This document shows, in pieces, positions 8,599 to 17,520 of a DNA stretch of 64,000 nt; the stretch's first letter is position 1; the number at the start of each line of letters is the position of its first letter. Source of the DNA: Myxococcales bacterium (lineage in GTDB: Bacteria; Myxococcota; Myxococcia; Myxococcales; Myxococcaceae); NCBI GenBank assembly GCA_016191815.1, contig JACPVI010000069.1:1-64000 (forward strand), given 5' to 3'. The notes under the pieces were generated by a model. That model was not told the DNA's origin, ran no database searches, and worked only from the letters and a program-made list of their open reading frames with translations. The translations under genes and the position numbers were made by a program.

Positions 8599-11500
8599 CT
8601 ACAGGCAGGCCACGTAGTAGGTGATGCCGATCGTCCTCCCCGGCTCCGGCACGAAGAGCGGCTCGAAGTTCACCGAGTTGGCCACCGGGTCGTACGCCCA
8701 CACCGTGGAGCCGCGCGCGTCGACGCTGGAGATCGGCACGCCGTCGATCGCCACCCGGATGGTCTTCCCGCCCGTGAGATCGGGGGTCGCCTTGAGGAAG
8801 AAGTTGGTGCGGAAGCCGGAGGCGATCGTGCCCAACCGCTCGAGCGTCTTCGACCAGTTCGGCGTGCAGATGCTCTCCTTGAGGCCGTTGGTCTGCGACA
8901 CCATCCACCCGTACCGCCCGTCGTCGGGCACCGCGGAGCAGCCCGCCGGCGGCGAGGTGAACATCCCGGCGATGGCGTTGACCGTCAGCATGTTGGCGTT
9001 CTTGGCGCCCTTGATGTTCAGGAATTGGTTGTAGTAGTAGGTCGCCGGCTGCGGAGATTGCTCCAGCTCGTCACTCACGCAGACGATCGCGAGCGACGCC
9101 TCGCGCCGGAGGAAGCCGCCGTTCTGCGACGGGTCGCTGATCAGCGGCGGCGTGAGCGCCCTGAGCGCCGGCTCGAAGCACATCTCGGTGGCGCTCCCGT
9201 TGGTGCCGACCGCCACCTTCGCCTTGAACTTGCTCTCCACGCTCGCGGTGGTGGGTTTGAGGATCTTCTCCGGGTGGCTCGCCCCGGAGACGAACTGCCC
9301 CTGCTCACCGCCGGGGTCCATGTCCGTGGTGGTGACGGCGAGGTGGTAGTCGACCTTGGCGCCCACCGCGTACTTGATGAAGGCGTCGAAGTTGCTCGCC
9401 AGGGCCTGCTGCTCGTCGTACATCGAGCCGGAGTTGTCGATCACGAGCAGGATGTCCGCCTTGGGCGCCGAGCTCTGGTTGAAGACCTCCGTGTTCAGGC
9501 CGGCGGTGTCGCCCTCGCCCGCGAGGGTCACCACGTAGGTGACGTTCTGCCCACCCTGCACGGCGCCGATGGCGATCGCGCCGGAGTCGAAACCGATGTC
9601 GATCGGGCGGTACTTCGCGGCGAAGGAGGTGGGGGCCGCGCCAGGTGCGACCGACAGCCCGCCACTGGGGATGAGCGGCACCTGGGTGAGGAAGAACTCC
9701 GCGCACGGGCTCGTCCCCGGACAATCCGGGCCGCCCGCCGGCTGCCCCGCCGCCGCCTGCATCGCGATCGAAGTGACCGTCACCGCGCTGGCGCAGTTGT
9801 TGTAGATGGCGAAGCCTTGGGTCTGCGAGTTGCACCCCTTCTGCACGGTGCCGAAGTCGAGGTCGTCGGGGGAGATGGAGAGGCAGGAGCCGGCCACCGC
9901 AGCCTCGAGAGGGATGATCCGCTGCGGCACGGTGGGGGAAGAGGCGAAGAACTCCGCGGTGCCCTTCGCCGGAGTGATTGCGGTGGGCACCGGCCCCTGC
10001 GGAGAAGCGCGCAAGAGGACCTGCATGCTCTCGCCGGGCTGCAGCTCCTTGGAGCTGACTGGCCCCGCCGGGAGCGAGAAGGCGGGGTCCGAGCCGGCGC
10101 CCAGGTCCAGGTTCGAGACGAGGCAGATCTCTGCCGGGTTGAGGCCGAGGTTCTTGATGGTGAAGGTGAGGTCCCGGTAGTTCGGGGGGGTCACCAGGCC
10201 GAAGTTCAGCGCGGTCGGCGCCACCGAGTACTGGCAGGGTGGCAGCTGCACCACGTCCGCGGTCACCGTCACCCTGGTCTCGGGCTCGTCGGGATCGTTG
10301 GAGAAGATGGTGATCAGGAATTCCTTTGGCCCCAGCGAGCTCGGGGTGAGCTTGACGGTGAGGTCGACGAAGTTCTTGCCCGCGGAGGCTTCGAGGCCGA
10401 CCGCCGGATCGTACGGGCCCGACGACACCTCCAGCTCCGCTCGGTCGGAGCCCGCTCCCACCGCGACCACCTTCCAGGCCGCGCCGTTGTCGCCGTGGGG
10501 AAGCAGCTTCAAGTTTGCGTTGGGGTCCGGCACGGCCGGGCGGGTGCCGACGTTCAGCACGGTCAGCTTGCGCGTCTGGAACGAGGGGGGGCTCACCCCG
10601 GCGAAGTAGGCGACCTTCCCGAACGGAAGCGGCGCAGGGCTGATCTGGATGTCCGGCCCGCCGCCGTACCCCTGGAGCTGCACGCGGCCATCGCGCTGCT
10701 TGGGAAGGTCGGTGGTGAAGGTGAGCTGTGTCGCGCGCGGCCCGAGGACGGTCGGCTTGAACCCCAGGCCCAGCTTCGCGGTGCCGCCCTTGCCAGGCAC
10801 GGTCAGCCGGGTGGGGTCCTGGCCAGGCTCGGAGATGACCCGGAACTCGGCGCTCAGCGACCGGAGCTGCGAGATCTCAGCGTCGGAGTTGCCGCTGTTG
10901 GTGAAGACCAGCTGGCGGGTGACCTCCACGCCGGGGCTGACGTAGCCGAAGTCCACCGTCTGCGGAGCCCAGGTGAGCACGCTGTCCACGCCCGTGCCGG
11001 CGAGTGACACCACCAGCTCCGGGCACTGGATCGAAGCGCGTACCCGGACGAAGGCCAGGTAGCTCCGGGCCTCGGTCGGAGTGAAGGCGAGCTCGACCTG
11101 CCGGGTGGTGCCGGAAGGGAGAGGAACCGTGCCCCGCGCGGAGGTCGCGCTGAAGGCGAACGCCAAGTGGTCGCCAAAGCTGGACTGCAGGTCTCCCACC
11201 GTTGCCTGGGTTTCCAGCCGCGAGAGGTTGGCGAGCGGGAAGCCGGCGATCCAGGTGTCGCCCCTGGCCACGCTTCCGAAGTCGATCTTCGTGGGCAGCT
11301 CGCACTGTCCGGGGACCGACTTGGCCGTGAGGGTGATGGTGGCCGATTCGCCCCCGGGCGCGGTGTTGGATGCCCTGAGGATGAGGCGCGCCTCGAACGC
11401 GGCGACTTGGCTGCTGTCGTTCAAAGGCGCGCGGAAGAGCATGTCGTATTCCACGACGTCGGAGGCGCCGAGCCTCCGCGGCTCGAACGCGATCTCGAAC

Positions 11501-11811
11501 ACCGCGTCCGGGTCTCCGGCAGCTCCGATTTGAACCGGCGCACCGGATTCCTTCTCCAGGGCTTCGAGCGTGAGGAAGCCGCGGCCGAGGTTCCGCACCA
11601 CGAGCCTGAGGGAATGGGTCTGGCCGGCGAAGACGCTGCCGAACTCGTAGCTCGCGTCGCGCGTGGGGACCTGGACGCCGTCCTGCTCGTGGACGACCCC
11701 GATCTCGCCCACCGACTTCTCGATGCCCTCGTGGTCACGCCCACAGCTCGCGCACCCGCTCGCGACGAATGACACAACGGAAAGGGCGGCGCAGACTCGG
11801 CTGGGCTTCAT
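8599..11811 (-). CDS. large lipoprotein with Hydin-like repeats and a vWA domain
   Basis: A 1070-residue protein with signal MKPSRVCAALSVVSFVASGC (lipobox ASGC). Several choice-of-anchor D repeats of about 100 residues follow (YEFGSVFAGQ, IDFGSVARGD, VDFGYVSPG, LPFGKVAYF, LNFGLVTPP, LDFGTVQKGC), then a vWA domain near residues 785-1000 with the intact metal-site motif DNSGSMYDEQQ. It has more Hydin repeats than its paralogue downstream (6245-8518), so one copy gained or lost repeats after duplication. The sigma-regulator gene 11884-12690 lies 72 bp upstream in the same direction. Envelope function inferred from the signal and domains only. Confidence 0.87.
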   Translation of the reverse strand: MKPSRVCAALSVVSFVASGCASCGRDHEGIEKSVGEIGVVHEQDGVQVPTRDASYEFGSVFAGQTHSLRLVVRNLGRGFLTLEALEKESGAPVQIGAAGDPDAVFEIAFEPRRLGASDVVEYDMLFRAPLNDSSQVAAFEARLILRASNTAPGGESATITLTAKSVPGQCELPTKIDFGSVARGDTWIAGFPLANLSRLETQATVGDLQSSFGDHLAFAFSATSARGTVPLPSGTTRQVELAFTPTEARSYLAFVRVRASIQCPELVVSLAGTGVDSVLTWAPQTVDFGYVSPGVEVTRQLVFTNSGNSDAEISQLRSLSAEFRVISEPGQDPTRLTVPGKGGTAKLGLGFKPTVLGPRATQLTFTTDLPKQRDGRVQLQGYGGGPDIQISPAPLPFGKVAYFAGVSPPSFQTRKLTVLNVGTRPAVPDPNANLKLLPHGDNGAAWKVVAVGAGSDRAELEVSSGPYDPAVGLEASAGKNFVDLTVKLTPSSLGPKEFLITIFSNDPDEPETRVTVTADVVQLPPCQYSVAPTALNFGLVTPPNYRDLTFTIKNLGLNPAEICLVSNLDLGAGSDPAFSLPAGPVSSKELQPGESMQVLLRASPQGPVPTAITPAKGTAEFFASSPTVPQRIIPLEAAVAGSCLSISPDDLDFGTVQKGCNSQTQGFAIYNNCASAVTVTSIAMQAAAGQPAGGPDCPGTSPCAEFFLTQVPLIPSGGLSVAPGAAPTSFAAKYRPIDIGFDSGAIAIGAVQGGQNVTYVVTLAGEGDTAGLNTEVFNQSSAPKADILLVIDNSGSMYDEQQALASNFDAFIKYAVGAKVDYHLAVTTTDMDPGGEQGQFVSGASHPEKILKPTTASVESKFKAKVAVGTNGSATEMCFEPALRALTPPLISDPSQNGGFLRREASLAIVCVSDELEQSPQPATYYYNQFLNIKGAKNANMLTVNAIAGMFTSPPAGCSAVPDDGRYGWMVSQTNGLKESICTPNWSKTLERLGTIASGFRTNFFLKATPDLTGGKTIRVAIDGVPISSVDARGSTVWAYDPVANSVNFEPLFVPEPGRTIGITYYVACL

Positions 11812-11883
11812 CTCGACCTCGTTCAGTGAAGGAGCACGCTTGGGTGCTAATGGAACGAGGTCGTCCGCCTGATCACGGAATCG

Positions 11884-12690
11884 TCACTTGGGCGCGCGCT
11901 CGAGGAGGGCGCGCAGCCGCGCGGCGAGAGGGCTACGCGGGTGGCGGCGGAAGAACTCCTCCGCAAGCCGTTCTGCCGCAACGCGTCGGCCACCTTCGAG
12001 CTCCACCTCGATTTTCAGGGCCTCGGCCTCCGGGGCCAGCACCCCCGAGGGGAACCGCGCGGCATATTCGGCCAGCGAGGCGGACGCAGCCTCAGCGTCC
12101 TTGCGGGCGAGGGCAACTCGCACCGAGTCAAGCAGCGCGATCTCCTCGGCGAGCGTCGAGGTATCCGGCGCTGCCGCCGGAGCCCCGGCCGCGGGAGCTT
12201 CGCCGGCGATCGGCTGCTCCAGGGGCGCTTGGTGCCGCCGCTCCGGCTCCGGCGGTCGTGGCGGCTGAGAAGGTGGCGCACGGGGAGCCCGCACCTCCGG
12301 AGCGGGAATGGCGGAAGGTGGCTGCGTGCGCGTGATGGGTGGCGCCGTCACCGGCGCGCTCTGCTCGACGCGGCTCGGCGCGGAAGGGTGGACGGCTGGC
12401 GCCGTCGCTTCGGGAGCGGGGTCGGCTCTGAGCAGGGCGAAGTGGAAAGCCCCGCCCGCCATCACGCCCCCGAGCGCCGCGACCACGGCCCACTTCGCGA
12501 ACGCTGAGATCCCGGCCTTGGTCACCGCGGCGCCCGATGGAGAGGGAGTGCCCGGCCCCGGCGCTCCAATGCCCAGCGCTGCCGCGGCCGCTTGCCGCGA
12601 CGCCTCCGAGGGAGCGTCGGAGAGCGCGGAGCGAAGGAGCGACCTCTCCAGGTCGCTCCCCGAATCCAGGAGCCGGGTGGGCTCACTCAC
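11884..12690 (-). CDS. putative membrane-anchored regulator of the adjacent ECF sigma factor
   Basis: A 268-residue protein with a cytoplasmic-looking N-terminus (LERSLLRSALSDAPSEASR), one membrane helix around residues 65-90 (FAKWAVVAALGGVMAGGAF), a Pro/Ala-rich spacer, and a C-terminal helical repeat region (ALARKDAEAASASLAEYAARFP, RRHPRSPLAARL) resembling a TPR. Its ATG overlaps the stop of the sigma gene by four bases (ATGA), which strongly suggests coupled translation and an anti-sigma or sigma-partner role. No zinc-finger anti-sigma motif is visible, so the assignment rests on topology and position. Such proteins accompany ECF factors in many myxobacteria. Confidence 0.65.
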   Translation of the reverse strand: MSEPTRLLDSGSDLERSLLRSALSDAPSEASRQAAAAALGIGAPGPGTPSPSGAAVTKAGISAFAKWAVVAALGGVMAGGAFHFALLRADPAPEATAPAVHPSAPSRVEQSAPVTAPPITRTQPPSAIPAPEVRAPRAPPSQPPRPPEPERRHQAPLEQPIAGEAPAAGAPAAAPDTSTLAEEIALLDSVRVALARKDAEAASASLAEYAARFPSGVLAPEAEALKIEVELEGGRRVAAERLAEEFFRRHPRSPLAARLRALLERAPK

Positions 12691-13223
12691 GGCACTCCTG
12701 CGAGCCCATCGCGGGTCAGGATGCGGCGTACCTTCTCCTGGAACAGCTCGCGGGCTCGCCGGAGCCGCGAGGCCACCGTGCCCTGGGGCAGCTCGAGGAC
12801 GCTGGCGATCTCGCTCATCGTCATGCCCTCCAGCTCGAAGAGGACGAAGACAGACCTGAGGTCCGGCTCCAGAGAGCCGATCACTTCGTCGAGCTGCGCC
12901 CGAGCCCGCTGCCGTTCGGCGACCTCGTCGGGCCGCGGAGCAGGATCCTCCGCATGGTCGATCGCGCTCGGGGGCGCGTCGTCTTCTCGGACCTCGGGGC
13001 GGCGACTGCCCGCGCGCCGGGCGTCGGAGGCGATCCGAGCCGTCACTCCGAACAGGAAGGCACGCTCCTTGCCGGGGAGGATCTGCGGCAGCTTCCGCGA
13101 GGCGATCAAGAAGACCTCTTGCGCCGCGTCATCGACCGCCTCGGCCGGGACGCCCAACCTCCTCGCGGATCGCCACACGAAGTCATAGTGCGCCTCGAAG
13201 AGCTCCCGGATCACTCCACCCAT
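12687..13223 (-). CDS. ECF-type RNA polymerase sigma factor
   Basis: A 178-residue sigma-70 family protein with only regions 2 and 4. Region 2 includes LFEAHYDFVWRSARRLG and DAAQEVFLIASRKLP. Region 4 includes LRSVFVLFELEGMTMSEIA and LELPQGTVASRLRRARELF, a clear helix-turn-helix. A charged linker separates them. It is 25 bp downstream of the 13249-14232 gene and overlaps the next gene by four bases, so it sits inside a run of six minus-strand genes (15314 to 6245). It would direct transcription of envelope genes, plausibly its own neighbours, when released by the membrane protein encoded next to it. Confidence 0.88.
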   Translation of the reverse strand: MGGVIRELFEAHYDFVWRSARRLGVPAEAVDDAAQEVFLIASRKLPQILPGKERAFLFGVTARIASDARRAGSRRPEVREDDAPPSAIDHAEDPAPRPDEVAERQRARAQLDEVIGSLEPDLRSVFVLFELEGMTMSEIASVLELPQGTVASRLRRARELFQEKVRRILTRDGLAGVP

Positions 13224-13248
13224 GAATGGCGCCAGGCCCGAGGATTGA

Positions 13249-14232
13249 TCACCAAAAGCGCATCCGCATCCCCGCCGCTCCCATTCCGGTCATCGCCGGC
13301 ACCTGGTGCACGGTGGTGTCGGGGCCAAAGGCGAAGCGGTCGCGGAACAGCGTGAACGCGACTCCTCCCTCGAGCGAGGCGGAAACCGCCCGCGCCAATG
13401 GAAGCTCGACGCGGACCAAGAGACCGGCGGATGCCCAGGGCCGGGTCGCACTTCGAGGATCGGGCAAGTCGAGCCCCGTGGCGGAGAGCGCACCCACCTC
13501 AATCCTGGCACACGGCTCGGCGAGGAGCAGGGGCGTGACGACCGCCACCTGACATCCCTCCACACGCCCGGCCAGCATGGAGAAGCGCGCCGCGGCGCCG
13601 GCGATGGCGGTACGGGCCTCCGGGAGGTAGGCCACGCCCGCACGGACCTCCGGTCTCCAGGAGCCTTCACCGAGCCGCCGCGCGCTGGCGCCGAGCGAAG
13701 CCCCCAGACCGACTCCCGGCGAAGCGCCGGACTGAGCGAAGAGCCCAGCCTCCGCGGCGAAGGCCCAGCCGCGCTCGTCGATCGGTGGCGGCGCTGGCAG
13801 CCTCGCCTTCGCGGTGGACGGCTCCTCCGGAGGCGCCGCATCGAGGACTGCCTCGGGGAGGGGCTCCAGTCGCCCCTCGAGCGCCACGGCCGCCACCAAG
13901 GCGAGTGCGGAGACGACTTCGTCGCAATGGTCTCCCGCGATCGCCCGAGAGGTTTCAGCTCCATCAGAGTCTCGGATCGAGAGCGTGCCGTGGAACGTCT
14001 CCGCCTCGGCCGCGATGGAGACCACGAGCGCTTGCGCGGGCTCTCCGGCCACCGCGCGCCGGACCCGGGGGCTCCGCTCCCTCAGCTGCTCCTCGAAGGC
14101 GGACTGATCGGGGCAGCCGTCCGGAGCGGTGTATCCGAGGTGGACTGGGATCGACTCGGCGGCGAAGCTTCCGCTGCCAAGGAGAGCGGCGGCCAGGGCC
14201 CCGACGCGGCCGGCCATGTCGCTCAGCGGCAT
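13249..14232 (-). CDS. exported protein with outer-membrane-like C-terminal half
   Basis: A 327-residue protein. A signal peptide is visible from the internal Met (MAGRVGALAAALLGSGSFAAE). That ATG at 14217 would start just after the previous gene ends, whereas the ATG at 14232 overlaps it by ten bases; both are possible. The first 120 residues include a CP-D motif (APDGCPDQSAFEEQL) recurring in uncharacterised myxobacterial exported proteins. The second half is rich in alternating small and hydrophobic residues and ends in MGAAGMRMRFW, with a terminal aromatic residue typical of outer-membrane barrels. No enzyme motif seen. It belongs to the ECF sigma gene run. Confidence 0.6.
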   Translation of the reverse strand: MPLSDMAGRVGALAAALLGSGSFAAESIPVHLGYTAPDGCPDQSAFEEQLRERSPRVRRAVAGEPAQALVVSIAAEAETFHGTLSIRDSDGAETSRAIAGDHCDEVVSALALVAAVALEGRLEPLPEAVLDAAPPEEPSTAKARLPAPPPIDERGWAFAAEAGLFAQSGASPGVGLGASLGASARRLGEGSWRPEVRAGVAYLPEARTAIAGAAARFSMLAGRVEGCQVAVVTPLLLAEPCARIEVGALSATGLDLPDPRSATRPWASAGLLVRVELPLARAVSASLEGGVAFTLFRDRFAFGPDTTVHQVPAMTGMGAAGMRMRFW

Positions 14233-15314
14233 TCGAATCGGCGCACCTGCAATCCTTCCTCGGTGCGGATCGAGTAGAGGACTCCGCCCTGATCGAGGAC
14301 GACCAGCTCGCGGAACGTCTCCTCGGGAGAGGTGTTCGCCGGAAGCTCTGCCTTGCCAAGCGTGCGCCCGTCGAGCGGATCGAGGCAGAGCAGGAGCACC
14401 GCCGGAGCCGAGGCAGGCTGGGGCTTGCCGGTGGGCATTTCCACCGCGAGCCCGAGGTGGATCACCCCCGCGCGATCCGTGTCGAGGAGCACGATGGCGG
14501 CCACCGGCATGCCGGCGCGAAGCTCGCGGGTGAATCGGTGCTCGAGCCCGGGACGGGCGATCGAATTGACGTACAGCCGGCCGGCGGGCGGATCCGTGAG
14601 GCCCGCGCTGATGAAGGACTGCCCGTCGCGTGAGGGACGGCCGGGAACCTCCGGCCGATCGGAGTCCGCCCGGCCCTTGATGTCCCCGACGCGCACGAGG
14701 TCGGCGTGCTCGCGCTCGACGTAGACGTCCTCGCCGTCGACGAAGATTCCGGTGACGGCGCCGCCCTCGTCGATTCCTCTTCCCTCCACCTGTAGCTCGC
14801 CGACGAGCTGCCCAGTCGGATCGAGGATCGCGATGGAGCGGTCCGCCAGCCGATCGAGCACCAGAGTGGTCCCGTCACCCGCCACCACCACGTCCTGAGG
14901 GGCCTGGACCGTGACGGGGATGGAATCGACCGGCTTTCCGTCGGGCCCGTAGCGGACCAGCCTTCCATTGACCTGATCGAGCACCATCAGTCCGCCGCGT
15001 GGATCCCAGGCCATGCTCATCGGCGCCTCGGGGTTGCCTTCCGCCGGCCGGTCTCGGCCGAGCTGGCCCGGACCCGCGCCCCAGCCGGCGGAGAGGTAGA
15101 CGCCGCTCGACGACACCGTCACCCCCCAAGGCGCCGAACCGTCCGCCACCGAGGAGTAAACGCGAGCGCTCGAATTCGGCGGCGAGGGGCTAGCCGCATC
15201 CGGCTCCGCGCTCGGCGAGGCGTCGGCCGGCGGCCTTCCGCGTCCAACGAAGACGGCGATGGCGATGGCGACCGCCGCCACCACCCCGAAGGCCACAAGG
15301 CGCGTCCGGCGCAT
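14223..15314 (-). CDS. signal-anchored beta-propeller-like (NHL/SMP-30-type) protein
   Basis: A 363-residue protein beginning MRRTRLVAFGVVAAVAIAIAVFVG, a signal anchor or uncleaved signal. The rest contains repeated blade-like segments such as APWGVTVSSSGVYLSAG, APMSMAWDPRGGLMVLDQVNGRLVRYGPDG and APQDVVVAGDGTTLVLDRLADRSIAILDPTGQ, the spacing seen in NHL and SMP-30/LRE-type six-bladed propellers. No catalytic residues can be assigned. It is the first gene of the minus-strand run that contains the ECF sigma factor, and its stop overlaps the next start if ATG 14232 is used. Confidence 0.65.
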   Translation of the reverse strand: MRRTRLVAFGVVAAVAIAIAVFVGRGRPPADASPSAEPDAASPSPPNSSARVYSSVADGSAPWGVTVSSSGVYLSAGWGAGPGQLGRDRPAEGNPEAPMSMAWDPRGGLMVLDQVNGRLVRYGPDGKPVDSIPVTVQAPQDVVVAGDGTTLVLDRLADRSIAILDPTGQLVGELQVEGRGIDEGGAVTGIFVDGEDVYVEREHADLVRVGDIKGRADSDRPEVPGRPSRDGQSFISAGLTDPPAGRLYVNSIARPGLEHRFTRELRAGMPVAAIVLLDTDRAGVIHLGLAVEMPTGKPQPASAPAVLLLCLDPLDGRTLGKAELPANTSPEETFRELVVLDQGGVLYSIRTEEGLQVRRFECR

Positions 15315-15557
15315 GCCGCGCAGCCAAGCACAGATTCGGTGTCGCGTGCGCGTGACAGCCAGCGACGCCTAGGCGTGACGCCGGAAGTCAGGACAGCAGG
15401 GCGTGCGCGTGACTCGGACTGCGACGGCTCCCGCTGGAAAGCCGCTTGGCAGATTCAGGCGGTTCTCAGGTGGTGAGAGCTCGCTGGTACGGATCTCGCT
15501 AACCCATCGAATGCATGCGCGGGCAGCCATCACGCCGCACGGAACAGGGGAAATGAG
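15315..15557. promoter_or_regulatory. divergent intergenic region with a 12-bp palindrome
   Basis: A 243-bp space between two divergently read genes (15314 minus, 15558 plus). It must hold promoters for both. A perfect 12-bp palindrome, acgcctaggcgt, lies at 15365-15376, about 50 bp upstream of the minus-strand gene, and could be an operator. No convincing -35/-10 pair was picked out. Confidence 0.35.
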
Positions 15558-16415
15558 ATGAACGCCAAGGTGACACCTCGAGTCTTCTGGATTCCGGTGT
15601 TCTTGTTCGCAGCGGGCTGCGGAGGGGCGGGGGGCGAGCTGGAGATCCAGAGCGACGAGCTTCGGGGCGTGGAGGAGACCGGTGAGGTGAGCGCGGAGCT
15701 GTCCTCCTCGGTGCCGATCGGCTCGACGCTGGCGACGACGGCGAACTTGAACCTGCGCACCGGTCCGAGCACGGGCTACCGGATCCTCCACGTGATTCCC
15801 CAGGGCGCGCACGTCACCACGGTGAACCGGACCACCCCTTCGGGCGGCTGGTACAACATCAAGCACAACGGCGTGGTGGGGTGGAGCTATGGGGGTTACC
15901 TCAAGCTGGTGTCGACGCCGAGCGGAGGGACCAGCTCCGGTCCGCGCGATGCGGCGATCGCCCGGGCCAAGACCGGCGTCGGCTTCTCGTACTGGTGGGG
16001 CCACGGCCGGTGGCTGGCGAGCGGGCCGACATCCTCCACCCGGGGCTCCTGCACCGGCTCCTGCCCGAGCTGCAGCCACTCGGGCGGCTACGGAGCGGAC
16101 TGCTCAGGCTACCTGGCGAAGGTGTGGGTGGTGCCGTCGAGCAACGACGTGCTCTCCGAGGAGGCGCACCCCTACAGCACCTGGAACTTCTACTACGAGA
16201 GCACGAGCTGGCACGGCGTCTCGCGGGGCAGCGTCCGGAAGGCCGACGCGATGGTCTACCGCAGCGACGGTGGCGGGCACACGTTCCTCTACGAGTCCGG
16301 AGATCCCTGGGGCTCGATGTGGACGTACGAGGCGCGCGGCTGCTCGTACGGCATCGTGCACAACATCCGCACTGCCTCCAGCGCGTACAAGGCGATCGCG
16401 AGAAACGGCTACTAG
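15558..16415 (+). CDS. lipoprotein with bacterial SH3 and NlpC/P60-like domains
   Basis: A 285-residue protein with signal MNAKVTPRVFWIPVFLFAAGC (lipobox AAGC). Residues about 57-115 form an SH3b domain (ATTANLNLRTGPSTGYRIL, NGVVGWSYGGYLKL), a wall-binding module. Residues 128-285 are NlpC/P60-like: YGADCSGYLAKVW supplies the likely catalytic Cys and GGGHTFLYES the likely His. Extra cysteines (GSCTGSCPSC) lie just ahead of the catalytic Cys. Known NlpC/P60 proteins cleave peptidoglycan stem peptides or related amides; substrate here unknown. It is read alone, with the next gene convergent. Confidence 0.8.
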   Translation: MNAKVTPRVFWIPVFLFAAGCGGAGGELEIQSDELRGVEETGEVSAELSSSVPIGSTLATTANLNLRTGPSTGYRILHVIPQGAHVTTVNRTTPSGGWYNIKHNGVVGWSYGGYLKLVSTPSGGTSSGPRDAAIARAKTGVGFSYWWGHGRWLASGPTSSTRGSCTGSCPSCSHSGGYGADCSGYLAKVWVVPSSNDVLSEEAHPYSTWNFYYESTSWHGVSRGSVRKADAMVYRSDGGGHTFLYESGDPWGSMWTYEARGCSYGIVHNIRTASSAYKAIARNGY

Positions 16416-16416
16416 A

Positions 16417-16444
16417 GTCGAGCGTCGAGGGTCGAGCGTCGAGT
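16417..16444. repeat. two tandem copies of a 14-bp GTCGAG-rich unit
   Basis: The unit gtcgagcgtcgagg (16417-16430) is followed immediately by gtcgagcgtcgagt (16431-16444), one base after the stop codon of the NlpC-like gene. It occupies part of the 82-bp gap between two convergent genes. No hairpin with a T-tract accompanies it. Confidence 0.7.
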
Positions 16445-16497
16445 GGGCCGTCCAGCGTCCGTCGCGCGAGCGAGGAGGTTTGGGGTCCGGCGGCCGC

Positions 16498-17520
16498 TCA
16501 AGACCGGGTGCGCCGACGCACGGTGAGTCCAGCGAGAAGCAGCGACATCAGGCCGGGGAGCCCAGAGGTCGAGGCGCACCCCACCCTCGGCGGCACGTAA
16601 TCCCGCGGCGGCTCTTCTTGCGCCGGGGCCGATGGGTCAGCCGCAAAGACGCCTGAAGCCGGCGGCGGGGCGACCGACCCGGGCAGCTCGCACGCCGATG
16701 CAGCGAGCGGCTGCTCGTCCACGTCGCCCGAGACGACGGTCGCTTGCAACGGAGCGGTGCTCGATCCGTAGCGGACGTTCCCGGCGTGGTCGACGAGGTC
16801 CGTGAAGTACACCGTGTAGGTGCCCGACAAGGGTGCCTCGAACGCCCCGTCGCATTCCCAGGAACTGCCACAGGGGTGGCAGCCCAATCTGACGGTGTAG
16901 CTGCGCGGCTCCAGCCCCACCGGCCGACTGACGTGGACAAATGCCTCCGCGGCTCCCGACGAGTCGTCTCCCGCGACCAGGCGCACCCGCGCGAGACCTG
17001 GCGCACGAACCGCCGCCGACGCCGCCAGCTCGACCACCCACGGTGGCTTGAGGTCGTCCTCGCAGCTGCGGCCTCCCCGCACCTCGACCCGCACCGCTTC
17101 GACGGTGGGATTGGGCTCCATCGTCCGAATCGCGTACCGGCCGTCCTGCTGGCACTGGAGCACTCCCACCGTGCCGCGGAACACTCCGTCCGCGCCTCGG
17201 CTCAGGTAGCCCACCATCGCTCGCGTGCGGTATCGAGCGGTGCCGGTGTCCTCCTCCTCGCGAGCCAACTCGAGCCAGGGGTAGCTGAGCGCGCTTGCCG
17301 AGAGCTGCTCGCAGTACTCGCTCTCGAAGAGCTGCGTGCGCGCGCAGAACCCTGGGACGTCGACTCGGGCGCTGATCTCCAGCGCCTCTCCTGCCCGGAC
17401 CACCGACGGCACGTCCAGCGACGCGATGACGTCGGCAAACGTCGGACCCTTGGCCTCGGCGCCCAAGGCCGCCACCGCAAAGGGCAGCACCGAAAGCCGG
17501 GCGATGCGCTTCGTATCCAT
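16498..17520 (-). CDS. exported protein with a MYXO-CTERM-like C-terminal sorting signal
   Basis: A 340-residue protein. The ATG at 17520 is chosen because it starts a signal peptide (MDTKRIARLSVLPFAVAALG); the upstream extension to 17967 reads through the neighbouring region without protein character. The middle resembles an all-beta binding region with paired Cys residues (RLGCHPCGSSWECDGAF). The C-terminus has a Pro/Ala-rich spacer, then VGCASTSGLPGLMSLLLAG and RRRTRS: a Cys, a hydrophobic helix and a terminal Arg cluster. That is the layout of MYXO-CTERM sorting signals, known only in myxobacteria-related genomes. It lies 77 bp after 17598-18308 and may be the last gene of the caspase operon. 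Confidence 0.72.
   Translation of the reverse strand: MDTKRIARLSVLPFAVAALGAEAKGPTFADVIASLDVPSVVRAGEALEISARVDVPGFCARTQLFESEYCEQLSASALSYPWLELAREEEDTGTARYRTRAMVGYLSRGADGVFRGTVGVLQCQQDGRYAIRTMEPNPTVEAVRVEVRGGRSCEDDLKPPWVVELAASAAVRAPGLARVRLVAGDDSSGAAEAFVHVSRPVGLEPRSYTVRLGCHPCGSSWECDGAFEAPLSGTYTVYFTDLVDHAGNVRYGSSTAPLQATVVSGDVDEQPLAASACELPGSVAPPPASGVFAADPSAPAQEEPPRDYVPPRVGCASTSGLPGLMSLLLAGLTVRRRTRS

Noticed and set aside
8519-8908. N-terminal extension of the 757-residue vWA lipoprotein
   Set aside because: Overlaps the neighbouring lipoprotein gene out of frame; the GTG at 8518 begins a proper lipoprotein signal.
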